Part shown: positions 16,970-23,624 of the stretch, piece after piece
How positions within the stretch are numbered: position 1 is the stretch's first letter
How the letters are laid out: each line of letters begins with the position of its first letter
Assembly (NCBI GenBank): GCA_051881775.1
Contig: JBJEQN010000113.1
Coordinates: 1 to 34,436 of the forward strand
Direction of reading: 5' to 3'
Origin: UMGS363 sp051881775
GTDB taxonomy: Bacteria; Bacillota; Clostridia; Oscillospirales; Ruminococcaceae
Length of the DNA stretch: 34,436 nucleotides
Made by a program: the position numbers and the translations under genes
Notes under the pieces: generated by a model
What the model was told of the DNA's origin: nothing
What the model saw: only the letters and a program-made list of their open reading frames with translations
Databases searched by the model: none

Positions 16970-17024
16970 AAAATACTGCCTCGTTCTGTCAGATATTGGT
17001 CTGACTTTCGGGAGGCAGTATTTT
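16970..17024 (+). terminator. Strong intrinsic terminator after the NmrA-like pseudogene
   Basis: AAAATACTGCCTC (16970-16982) pairs perfectly over 13 bp with GAGGCAGTATTTT (17012-17024). A second stem inside, GTCAGA (16988-16993) with TCTGAC (17000-17005), extends the hairpin. It ends in a T-rich tail and could work in both directions. In the rest of the gap 16932-17195 I see only AT-rich DNA and a weak 7-bp inverted pair. Confidence 0.8.
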
Positions 17025-17195
17025 GATTTTATAATATAATAGCTTACATTGCTGTTTTGAGGGATAACTTAAAATTATGTCATTCCCTTTTTTCTTCCGC
17101 CTTATCCCGAGAACGTCTGAAAGCCCCCGAGATCAGATAACCTATACTGTTCTATTGCATTCACAGATAATTGAGATAAGCTTTCTCATATTTGT

Positions 17196-17903
17196 TTAAT
17201 TTATAAGTCCCGTTTCCGAAAGCCACTCCGAAACATCATCTGCACAGCTATCGGCAGACGAACCGCTGATATGCAGACCCTCGGTTATTTCAGCATCGGG
17301 TTCAAGCTCTGCTATGATGTCGGGAGTACCCGAAAAACCGCTGCCGCCGCTGGTGCAGAAGGGAGCAATAGTTTTTCCGGACAGGTCATATTCATCAAAA
17401 AAGGTATATACTATCATAGGCATATCAGCCCACCAAATGGGATAACCGATAAAGATCGTGTCATAATCTGACAAATCAATACTATCAGCAATTTTGGGAC
17501 GTGCACCTCTGCTTTGTTCATCCTGAGCAATATCCAGCAGTTCGTCATAATCATCGGTATAAGGCGTTTCGGGTATCAGCTCAAAAATATCCGCACCCGT
17601 CTGAGCAGCTATCTCCTTTGCAACTGCTTCCGTATTACCTGACCAAGAGAAATAAACGATCAATGCAGTATTACTTTCTTCCTCCTGTGTATCTTCGGTA
17701 GTTTCCGCTGTGGTTTCTGCGGATATGACAGCACTTTCTGTTTCGAGCACTGTTTCTTCGGTCAATTTTGTGCTTTCGGACAGCGATACAGCAGAAATTT
17801 CACTTGTCGGTATATCCGCATCGGACGGCGTTTCATTGTTTGCACAAGCTGTCATAGATACCGCAGCAATTGCTGCAAGTATGAAGCAAAATATCTTTTT
17901 CAT
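17196..17903 (-). CDS. Flavodoxin-domain lipoprotein
   Basis: The 235-aa protein begins with a lipoprotein signal (MKKIFCFILAAIAAVSMTAC, lipidated Cys20), then a long Ser/Thr/Glu-rich linker to about residue 80, then a flavodoxin domain. That domain has the FMN phosphate loop IVYFSWSGNTEAVA, IFIGYPIWWADMP with the Trp pair stacking on flavin, and PFCTSGGSGFSG. The fold normally carries electrons in the cytosol; here the signal predicts attachment outside the membrane. The start at 17903 is chosen over a GTG three codons upstream because AAGGAG lies 8 nt before it. It follows the MerR gene by 5 nt, the last gene of the CMD-cupin operon. Confidence 0.9.
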   Translation of the reverse strand: MKKIFCFILAAIAAVSMTACANNETPSDADIPTSEISAVSLSESTKLTEETVLETESAVISAETTAETTEDTQEEESNTALIVYFSWSGNTEAVAKEIAAQTGADIFELIPETPYTDDYDELLDIAQDEQSRGARPKIADSIDLSDYDTIFIGYPIWWADMPMIVYTFFDEYDLSGKTIAPFCTSGGSGFSGTPDIIAELEPDAEITEGLHISGSSADSCADDVSEWLSETGLIN

Positions 17904-17908
17904 AATAA

Positions 17909-18226
17909 TCACTCCTTCGATTTTTTTAGCTTATATCTAAGATAATCCAGACATTCAAGCTGCTTTTCATTTTTATGCATTTCATCAAGTATGGCACTGC
18001 GTTTTACTTCAAGAATTTCAAGACGTTCCTTTAAAGTCGATACTCCTATCTGTTCCAGAAGCAAATACACCTTGATATCTTCTTTATTAAAACCAATATC
18101 GCTCAAGGTCATTATTGTGCTTATCCGTTCAATGTCGCTGTCGTCATACTCCTGTCCCTGCGGTTCATATTCATCAAGTATCTCCGCAGGAATTTTGTAT
18201 CGGCGCAGCACTTCTTCTCTTGTCAT
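17909..18226 (-). CDS. MerR-type small regulator
   Basis: The 105-aa protein opens with a short helix-turn-helix (TREEVLRRYKIPAEILDEYE), then DSDIERISTIMTLSDIGFNKEDIKVYLLLE, the MerR winged-helix pattern, and ends in a dimerising coiled coil (LKERLEILEVKRSAILDEMHKNEKQLECLDYLRYKLKK). No metal-binding Cys cluster is present. Start 18226 is chosen because GGAGAGG lies 7 nt upstream and the TAATG overlap with the upstream stop indicates translational coupling; an earlier start at 18280 would overlap that gene by 55 nt. It probably regulates its own operon. Confidence 0.8.
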   Translation of the reverse strand: MTREEVLRRYKIPAEILDEYEPQGQEYDDSDIERISTIMTLSDIGFNKEDIKVYLLLEQIGVSTLKERLEILEVKRSAILDEMHKNEKQLECLDYLRYKLKKSKE

Positions 18227-18975
18227 TACGATACCTCTCCGGCATTTTTGTACTGAACATCGTCCACAGGCTCCAGCCATTCGGTTTTGGTATTATCTCC
18301 GGGGACTTCAACCGCAAGATGAGAAAACCAGCTGTTTGCCGCAGCTCCGTGCCAATGCTTTACGCCTGCAGGAATAGTGACAACATCGCCTGCTTTAAGA
18401 TGACGTGCAGGCTTGTCCCATTCCTGATATATGCCCTCACCGTCAACACAGATAAGTATCTGACCGCCGCCCTTTTCGGCATTGTGAATATGCCAGTTGT
18501 TGCGGCATTTCGGCTCAAAGGTCACATTCGCAATAAACACCGTTTCCTTTGGGTCGGTCAGCGGCTTTAAGTATGAGTTTCCCGTGAAATATTTTGCATA
18601 TTCGGAGTTGAACTCGCCCTGTCCGAAAAATCCGCCGTGTTCATCGGCAGCCTGTTCGTCCTTATATACCTCCTTTGCCATTTTAAACGCTGCCCATGCA
18701 TTGGGCCAGCCTGCATAAAATGCGATATGTGTCAGTATCTCCGCCATTTCATCACGGGTAACTCCGTTCTTTTTTGCAGAAGCAAGGTGATACTCAAGGG
18801 AATTATCCACAATACCCTTTCCGATAAGCGCAGAAACCGTTACAATGCTCCTGAGCTTAAGGCTCAGCTTATCTTCTCTTGACCATATTTCTCCGAACAG
18901 AACATCATCGTTAAGTCTTGCAAATTCGGGAGCAAAATCTCCCAGACCATCTCTTCCTGCTGTTTGTTTTATCAT
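18226..18975 (-). CDS. Carboxymuconolactone decarboxylase-like/cupin fusion
   Basis: This is a 249-aa cytosolic protein. The N-terminal half (about 1-110) is a CMD/AhpD-like domain: FGEIWSREDKLSLKLRSIVTVSALIG and HLASAKKNGVTRDEMAEILTHIAFYAGWPNAW; the paired CxxC of AhpD is absent. The C-terminal half is a cupin: NNWHIHNAEKGGGQILICVDGEG, LKAGDVVTIPAGVKHWHGA, with His residues for a metal. Such two-domain proteins are widespread and usually of unknown substrate. Start 18975 is chosen over 18990 because GGAGGTG then lies 6 nt upstream. It heads the operon with MerR and the lipoprotein flavodoxin, which suggests an oxidative or electrophile response. Confidence 0.9.
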   Translation of the reverse strand: MIKQTAGRDGLGDFAPEFARLNDDVLFGEIWSREDKLSLKLRSIVTVSALIGKGIVDNSLEYHLASAKKNGVTRDEMAEILTHIAFYAGWPNAWAAFKMAKEVYKDEQAADEHGGFFGQGEFNSEYAKYFTGNSYLKPLTDPKETVFIANVTFEPKCRNNWHIHNAEKGGGQILICVDGEGIYQEWDKPARHLKAGDVVTIPAGVKHWHGAAANSWFSHLAVEVPGDNTKTEWLEPVDDVQYKNAGEVS

Positions 18976-18995
18976 ATTAAACACCTCCATAAAAA

Positions 18996-19024
18996 ATAGG
19001 CATAGCCGTTATGACTATGCCTAT
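18996..19024 (-). promoter_or_regulatory. Palindrome at the transcription start of the CMD-cupin operon; also terminator-like
   Basis: ATAGGCATAG (18996-19005) and CTATGCCTAT (19015-19024) form a perfect 10-bp inverted repeat around 9 bp. On the minus strand it is followed by TTTTTT, so RNA from the upstream LysR gene would form an intrinsic terminator here. The palindrome also covers the predicted start site (about 19018) of the operon promoter, where a repressor would block initiation. Both roles are compatible. Confidence 0.6.
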
Positions 19025-19053
19025 ATTATATATCCGATCATCAGAAATGTAAA
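19025..19053 (-). promoter_or_regulatory. Promoter of the CMD-cupin/MerR/flavodoxin operon
   Basis: Read on the minus strand: TTTACA (19053-19048), 17 bp, TATAAT (19030-19025). It lies just beyond the LysR stop codon. Confidence 0.7.
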
Positions 19054-19057
19054 ATAC

Positions 19058-19945
19058 TTATATTGTATTATTAGGTATACCCGAAAGGTATTTCTCCGAA
19101 AAATCAATAAAAGCATTTATTAGCGGAGATACTATCTGATTTTTCTTCCATACCATTACAGAGCCGATATTGAGCTGCGGCTTCAAGGGAACAAAGCGCA
19201 GATCGTCATATTTTGCTTCAAGACGGATACAAAGAGCTATCCCCATTTTATGCTGCACCATTACGGCAATATTGTAAAGAAGATTATATGTAGCGGCAAT
19301 ATCAAGGCTGTCGGCATTTTTTCCGAACCACGCCGAAAATTCATTCTGTACCAATGCCCTTTCCGAAACAAAGAGCCGTCTGTTGATAAGATCCTGGGGA
19401 GTTACATATTCCTGCCCCGCCAGTTCATCATCACAGCGCACAAGAACGCCCCATTCTTCCTTTACAGCCATACGTATAAATTCGTATTTTCCAATGTCCA
19501 CAGGCTCTGAAAGCAGTCCAAGATCAAGAAGTCCCTTTTCAAGCCTGTCCTTTATACTGTCGGCGTTTGCGCTGAATATCCTGTATTTCACCAATGGATT
19601 TTTCTGCCCAAAGGCTGACATTATTTCGGTTAGGGAAGAAAAACTGAGAAGCTCTCCGCTGCCTATTGCAATTTCGCCGCTTAGCTGCTCAGACCTCATA
19701 AAATCCAGCTTTGTTTTTTCCGCAAGGTCTATCATTTCCTGTGCCCTGCGTTTGAGAAGCATACCCTCGTCGGTCAGAACTATCCGGTGATTGCTCCGTC
19801 TGAACAGCTTTACTCCAAGCTCTTCCTCCAGCTGCATCAACTGACGTGACAGCGTAGGCTGAGTAACGTGCAGAAGCTGTGCCGCTTTAGTGATATTTTC
19901 CTCTCTTGCCGCCATAAGAAAGTAATTTAGTACCCGAAGTTCCAT
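19058..19945 (-). CDS. LysR-family transcriptional regulator
   Basis: The 295-aa protein starts with the LysR helix-turn-helix MELRVLNYFLMAAREENITKAAQLLHVTQPTLSRQLMQLEEELGVKLFRR and continues with a periplasmic-binding-type effector domain (GEIAIGSGELLSFSSL, LVKYRIFSANADSIKDRLEKGLLDLGLL). Full length for the family. Start 19945 is chosen because GGAGG lies 8 nt upstream; upstream in-frame starts overlap that site. It is divergent from the flavodoxin/acetyltransferase/aldo-keto reductase genes, the usual LysR target arrangement. Confidence 0.95.
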   Translation of the reverse strand: MELRVLNYFLMAAREENITKAAQLLHVTQPTLSRQLMQLEEELGVKLFRRSNHRIVLTDEGMLLKRRAQEMIDLAEKTKLDFMRSEQLSGEIAIGSGELLSFSSLTEIMSAFGQKNPLVKYRIFSANADSIKDRLEKGLLDLGLLSEPVDIGKYEFIRMAVKEEWGVLVRCDDELAGQEYVTPQDLINRRLFVSERALVQNEFSAWFGKNADSLDIAATYNLLYNIAVMVQHKMGIALCIRLEAKYDDLRFVPLKPQLNIGSVMVWKKNQIVSPLINAFIDFSEKYLSGIPNNTI

Positions 19946-19967
19946 TTTATCGACCTCCATTTTATTC

Positions 19968-19996
19968 AGTATAACATACTTTTTCCGTTTTTGCAA
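19968..19996 (-). promoter_or_regulatory. LysR gene promoter
   Basis: Read on the minus strand: TTGCAA (19996-19991), 17 bp, TATACT (19973-19968). The start would be near 19961, a leader of about 15 nt. Confidence 0.6.
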
Positions 19997-20013
19997 TATT
20001 TCTATTGTTCAGA

Positions 20014-20030
20014 TATGCCTTTGAAGCATA
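20014..20030. promoter_or_regulatory. Candidate LysR-type binding box
   Basis: TATGC-N7-GCATA is an interrupted palindrome containing a T-N11-A core (20016 to 20028). It sits between the divergent promoters, 17 bp from the LysR -35 and 22 bp from the flavodoxin -35, where LysR proteins normally bind. Its half TATGCCT recurs in the palindrome at 18996-19024. Confidence 0.5.
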
Positions 20031-20052
20031 ATCAGTTATAAAATATAAGCAT

Positions 20053-20081
20053 TTGCAAAGTATATCCTGCCAATGTATAAT
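20053..20081 (+). promoter_or_regulatory. Promoter of the flavodoxin/acetyltransferase/AKR operon
   Basis: TTGCAA (20053-20058), 17 bp, TATAAT (20076-20081). Start near 20088, leader of about 58 nt. Confidence 0.7.
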
Positions 20082-20145
20082 ATACTTAGGTACTTAGGCA
20101 ATGTCCTTATGGAACATAAAATATATTAAAATCGGAGGTATTTTT

Positions 20146-20619
20146 ATGAGTAAAAAATTAGTAGCATATTTTTCGGCAAGCGGAGTAACAAAATCGGCTG
20201 CCCAAAGGCTTGCAAAGGCATCGGGAGCCGACCTGTTTGAGATAAAACCTGCACAGCCTTATTCAAGAGCAGACCTTGATTGGACAAACAAAAAAAGCCG
20301 CAGCAGCGTTGAAATGAGCTCGCCCGATTCTCGCCCCGAAATTGCGGAAAAGCTTGATAATATGTCGGATTATGATGTTGTGTTCGTGGGATTTCCTATT
20401 TGGTGGTATGTTGCCCCCACGATCATAAACACATTCCTTGAAAGCTATGATTTCTCGGGGAAAACAGTTATCCCCTTTGCGACCTCGGGCGGAAGCGGTA
20501 TGGGCAAAACCGAGGAAGTGCTTCGCAAAATTTGTCCTGCCAATTGGAAAAGCGGCAGGGTATTAAACCGTGCGTCCGACAACGACCTGAGCAAATGGGT
20601 CGCTGAACTTAATGTATAA
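20146..20619 (+). CDS. Flavodoxin, cytosolic
   Basis: The 157-aa protein is a complete flavodoxin domain: KLVAYFSASGVTKSAAQRLAKASGADLFEIKP (FMN phosphate loop), VVFVGFPIWWYVAPTIINTFLE and PFATSGGSGMGKTEEV. It is a paralogue of the lipoprotein at 17196-17903 but has no signal peptide. Start 20146 has GGAGG 7 nt upstream; an earlier in-frame ATG at 20101 has none. Probable role: electron transfer to, or in parallel with, the aldo-keto reductase in the same operon (inference). Confidence 0.93.
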   Translation: MSKKLVAYFSASGVTKSAAQRLAKASGADLFEIKPAQPYSRADLDWTNKKSRSSVEMSSPDSRPEIAEKLDNMSDYDVVFVGFPIWWYVAPTIINTFLESYDFSGKTVIPFATSGGSGMGKTEEVLRKICPANWKSGRVLNRASDNDLSKWVAELNV

Positions 20620-20633
20620 GGAAAGGTGATATT

Positions 20634-20699
20634 ATGTTAGTCGGCTACAAAGTGCTTGACCGTGACGAGATCATTAAAATTCTCAGGGAGAGTATGTAA
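20634..20699 (+). CDS. Small ORF of 21 codons before the acetyltransferase
   Basis: ATG 20634 to TAA 20699 encodes MLVGYKVLDRDEIIKILRES plus a final Met. GGAAAGG precedes it with good spacing and its stop codon abuts the ATG of the next gene (TAA-ATG), a layout for translational coupling. It is too short to assign to a family. It may be a leader peptide, the remnant of a deleted gene, or chance. Confidence 0.4.
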   Translation: MLVGYKVLDRDEIIKILRESM

Positions 20700-21278
20700 A
20701 TGGAGCTTTCCGAATTCCTAAAAAGACTTAATAACGGCGAATACATTGCGGGTGGCTCGGAAATGCACCTGTTTATGCACAATGTTAGCCAAAGTGCAAT
20801 AAAAATATGCTCCGAAATAAACAGCGGTTATCATACCCCGGAAGAAATAAGGCAGCTTATGTCGGAGCTAACGGGCAGAGAAATTGACGAGGGCTTCGGG
20901 CTGTTCCCACCGTTCTTTTCTGACTGCGGAAAGAATATCCATATCGGGAAAAAAGTTTTTATAAATTCGGGCTGCAAGCTTCAGGACTGGGGCGGCATTT
21001 TCATAGGTAACGGAGTTCTTATAGGGCATAATGTTGTGCTGGCAACTATTGATCACGATCTTCGTACGCAAAGCCGTCGGGGAATGTATCCGAAGTCTGT
21101 AAAAATAGGCAGAAATGTATGGATAGGCTCAAACTCAACTATTCTGCCGGGAGTAACTGTGGGCGACAATGCTGTTATCGGCGCAGGCTCGGTGGTGACA
21201 AGGGACGTCCCCGAAAATATGGTTGTGGCAGGAAATCCTGCAAGGGTCATAAAAAGTATTTTTGAGGGAAATGAGTAA
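20700..21278 (+). CDS. Sugar O-acetyltransferase, maltose-acetyltransferase type
   Basis: The 192-aa protein has the short helical N-terminal domain of the NodL/Maa group and then a left-handed beta-helix of hexapeptide repeats (IHIGKKVFINSGCKLQDWGGIFIGNGVLIGHNVVLATIDHD, IGRNVWIGSNSTILPGVTVGDNAVIGAGSVVTRDV), ending VVAGNPARVIK. It transfers acetyl from acetyl-CoA to a sugar or related acceptor in the cytosol. Catalytic His is in TIDHD. Its job in a redox-gene cluster is unclear; detoxifying non-metabolisable sugars is the usual proposal for the family. Confidence 0.92.
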   Translation: MELSEFLKRLNNGEYIAGGSEMHLFMHNVSQSAIKICSEINSGYHTPEEIRQLMSELTGREIDEGFGLFPPFFSDCGKNIHIGKKVFINSGCKLQDWGGIFIGNGVLIGHNVVLATIDHDLRTQSRRGMYPKSVKIGRNVWIGSNSTILPGVTVGDNAVIGAGSVVTRDVPENMVVAGNPARVIKSIFEGNE

Positions 21279-21308
21279 GATCCCCTTGAATAATGTGGGA
21301 GGACTATT

Positions 21309-22313
21309 ATGGAATATACCGCTTTAGGAAATACCGATATTCAAATATCCAAGCTCTGCATAGGCTGTATGAGCTTCGGCAAGGCAGGAACAATGCACGA
21401 CTGGACGCTTGATGAAACCGAAACAGAAAATGTGGTGAAACACGCACTTTCTTTAGGCATAAATTTTTTTGACACGGCTAACGGCTATTCCGCAGGAACA
21501 AGCGAAGAATATCTGGGACGTGCGCTCAGAAAGAATATTGCCCGTGACAAGGTGATAATTGCCTCAAAGGTGTATTTCAATCCCGGGAGGCTGTCTGCCG
21601 AAGCTATCCATCGGGAGATCGACGGAACACTCAAGCGTTTGGGAACAGACTATCTCGATCTTTATATTATCCACCGCTTTGACTATAACACGCCCATTGA
21701 AGAAACAATGGAAGCTCTGAACGATTTGGTTAAGGCAGGCAAGGTTCGTGCGCTGGGTGCATCTGCAATGTATGGCTATCAGTTTTACAATATGCAGATT
21801 GCCGCACGTGATAACGGCTGGACACAGTTTCAGTCAATGGAAAATCATTACAACCTGCTCTACCGTGAAGATGAGCGTGAACTGATACCGATCTGCAAAC
21901 AGATGAACGTTTCTCTTATGCCTTACAGTCCTTTGGCAGCAGGACATTTGACCCGACCGGAGTGGAACTCCGACACTCTTCGCAGCAAAACCGACCGTGT
22001 TGCTATGGGAAAATACGACCGTACCGAGGAGCAGGATATGCAGATCGTACAGCGGGTACATAAGCTGTCCGAGCGTTACGGTGTAAAGATGTCACAGATC
22101 GCACTAGCGTGGCATTGGGCAAAGGGCGTGGCATCTCCCATTATCGGAGCTACAAAAGCGTCCTATTTAGATGATGCTGTCGGTGCGCTTTCCGTTAAGC
22201 TGAGTGATGAGGATATTTCTTTTCTTGAGGAGCCGTATCTTCCGCATCGAATTGTGGGTGCTATTAACAGCAATCCGCCTGAAGGCGTTATTCTGTTGGA
22301 TGAAAAGAAATAA
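21309..22313 (+). CDS. Aldo/keto reductase
   Basis: The 334-aa TIM-barrel protein has the full AKR tetrad: Asp55 and Tyr60 in FFDTANGY, Lys87 in IIASKV and His122 in YIIHRFD. The C-terminal SPIIGATKASYLDDAV binds NADP(H). The YSAGTSEEYLGRAL motif resembles the YajO/IolS-like group. It reduces aldehydes or ketones; the substrate is unknown. It lies 30 nt after the acetyltransferase gene and is last in the operon, ahead of a terminator. Confidence 0.95.
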   Translation: MEYTALGNTDIQISKLCIGCMSFGKAGTMHDWTLDETETENVVKHALSLGINFFDTANGYSAGTSEEYLGRALRKNIARDKVIIASKVYFNPGRLSAEAIHREIDGTLKRLGTDYLDLYIIHRFDYNTPIEETMEALNDLVKAGKVRALGASAMYGYQFYNMQIAARDNGWTQFQSMENHYNLLYREDERELIPICKQMNVSLMPYSPLAAGHLTRPEWNSDTLRSKTDRVAMGKYDRTEEQDMQIVQRVHKLSERYGVKMSQIALAWHWAKGVASPIIGATKASYLDDAVGALSVKLSDEDISFLEEPYLPHRIVGAINSNPPEGVILLDEKK

Positions 22314-22345
22314 TTGTTTGAAATACCAAAGGTGCAGCGATTGAA

Positions 22346-22384
22346 AAAAGCTTCGGACATTTTTGAAGAATGCCCGAAGCTTTT
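22346..22384. terminator. Bidirectional intrinsic terminator
   Basis: AAAAGCTTCGG (22346-22356) pairs with CCGAAGCTTTT (22374-22384) around a 17-nt loop. The A-tract and T-tract on either side let it stop both the AKR operon and the sucrose operon that converges on it. Confidence 0.85.
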
Positions 22385-22410
22385 ATGATTTCTCTAAAGG
22401 TCAAAGAGCT

Positions 22411-22653
22411 TTATTCGGAAACAAGCACAGCAGAAATTGCCTTTAAAACAGCACTTATCTCCTTTTCATCATCAGTATTGATGTGAAGGTCAAGGGGCTT
22501 GCTGAGGTCAAGACTGAAAATGCCCATTATCGACTTTGCATCAACAACATACCTTTCCGAAACAATATCAAAATCACATTCAAAGGTTGTAACCGCACTT
22601 ACAAAATTCTTTACATCATTGATGGTTTCAAGCTTGATAGTTACATTTTTCAT
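22411..22653 (-). CDS. HPr-like protein lacking the phosphorylatable His (Crh-like)
   Basis: The 80-aa protein aligns with HPr along its length. The second half is clear: SERYVVDAKSIMGIFSLDLSKPLDL matches the HPr region around Ser46 (KSIMG; here Ser41). The active-site GIHARP motif is missing: that position reads TINDVKNF, with no His in the segment. A protein with the regulatory Ser but no His15 resembles Crh, a catabolite-repression cofactor, rather than a PTS phosphocarrier. Start 22653 has GGGAG 8 nt upstream and leaves 4 nt after the fructokinase stop, so it is the last gene of a sugar operon. Function as a Ser-phosphorylated regulator is an inference. Confidence 0.85.
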   Translation of the reverse strand: MKNVTIKLETINDVKNFVSAVTTFECDFDIVSERYVVDAKSIMGIFSLDLSKPLDLHINTDDEKEISAVLKAISAVLVSE

Positions 22654-22657
22654 AATA

Positions 22658-23614
22658 TCATCTCCCAATAAGTTCAAGTATTTCTTCCTTTTCGGGCATT
22701 ACCTTCAATGCCCCTCTGCGTGTTGTGATAATTGCTGCCGATGCGTTTGCAAAGGTAAGAAGCTCTCTCAGGTCATTCTCCGTCAGTGAATTTATATCGT
22801 GTTCAAGAACATAATTCAGCGCACTTCCGCAGAAGGTATCTCCTGCGCCCGTGGTTTCAATGGTATCGACTTTGAACACTCCGCACTCTACTTTGATATC
22901 CCCGTAATATGCACGGCTGCCATTTTTGCCGAGTGTGGCAAAGGCAAGCTTTATATGGTACTTTTCCATAAGTCCCCTTACAGCCTTGTCATAATCGGTG
23001 CTGCCCGTCATAAATTCTATCTCATTATCGGAAATTTTCAGAATATCGCATTTTTCAAGACCGTATTCTATCTCCCTTTTTGCGTCTTCAAGAGAGTTCC
23101 ACAAGGGCGGACGGAGATTTGGGTCAAAGGAAATAAGCGCACCGCTTTCCTTTGCAATATCTACTGCATATCGTGTTGCTTCACGCACACCCTCGTGTGT
23201 TGATGAAAGAGTGCCGAAGTGGAATATTTTTGCGGACTTGATGATATCAGCGTTTATTTCACTTTTTTTAAGCATCATATCTGCACCGGGGTCACGAATA
23301 AAGCTGAACTCTCTGTCACCGCCTGCAAGTGTGTGAACAAACGCAAGAGTAGTGGGGGCTTTGCTGTCCGTCACAAGATTTGTAACATCAATTCCGACTG
23401 CCTTTACAACTTCGGTAAGCTGTCTGCCGAAAATATCATTTCCCACCTTGCCGATAAATGCGGTTTCCTTTCCAAGCTTCTGAAGCATTGCAAGAACATT
23501 GCAGGGCGCACCGCCGGGGTTGGCTTCGAATATGGGATTACCCTGTGAGCTTATGCCGTTTTCGGTGAAATCAATAAGCAGCTCACCAAGTGCCACAACA
23601 TCAAACTTTTTCAT
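22658..23614 (-). CDS. scrK: PfkB-family fructokinase
   Basis: The 318-aa protein has the ribokinase/PfkB signatures: ALGELLIDFTENG, NPGGAPCNVLAMLQKLG (about 33-49), FIGKVGNDIFGRQ and the catalytic anion-hole motif ETTGAGDTFCGSALNY. It phosphorylates fructose released by the adjoining GH32 enzyme, in the cytosol. It lies 10 nt after GH32, with GAGGTG before its ATG. Specificity for fructose rather than another ketose is inferred from the operon. Confidence 0.93.
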   Translation of the reverse strand: MKKFDVVALGELLIDFTENGISSQGNPIFEANPGGAPCNVLAMLQKLGKETAFIGKVGNDIFGRQLTEVVKAVGIDVTNLVTDSKAPTTLAFVHTLAGGDREFSFIRDPGADMMLKKSEINADIIKSAKIFHFGTLSSTHEGVREATRYAVDIAKESGALISFDPNLRPPLWNSLEDAKREIEYGLEKCDILKISDNEIEFMTGSTDYDKAVRGLMEKYHIKLAFATLGKNGSRAYYGDIKVECGVFKVDTIETTGAGDTFCGSALNYVLEHDINSLTENDLRELLTFANASAAIITTRRGALKVMPEKEEILELIGR

Positions 23615-23624
23615 TCAAAACACC

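Noticed and set aside
17055..17110. Inverted pair GGATAA/TTATCC in the gap after the NmrA-like pseudogene
   Set aside because: Only 6-7 bp with a loop of about 35 nt and no T-run; easily chance.
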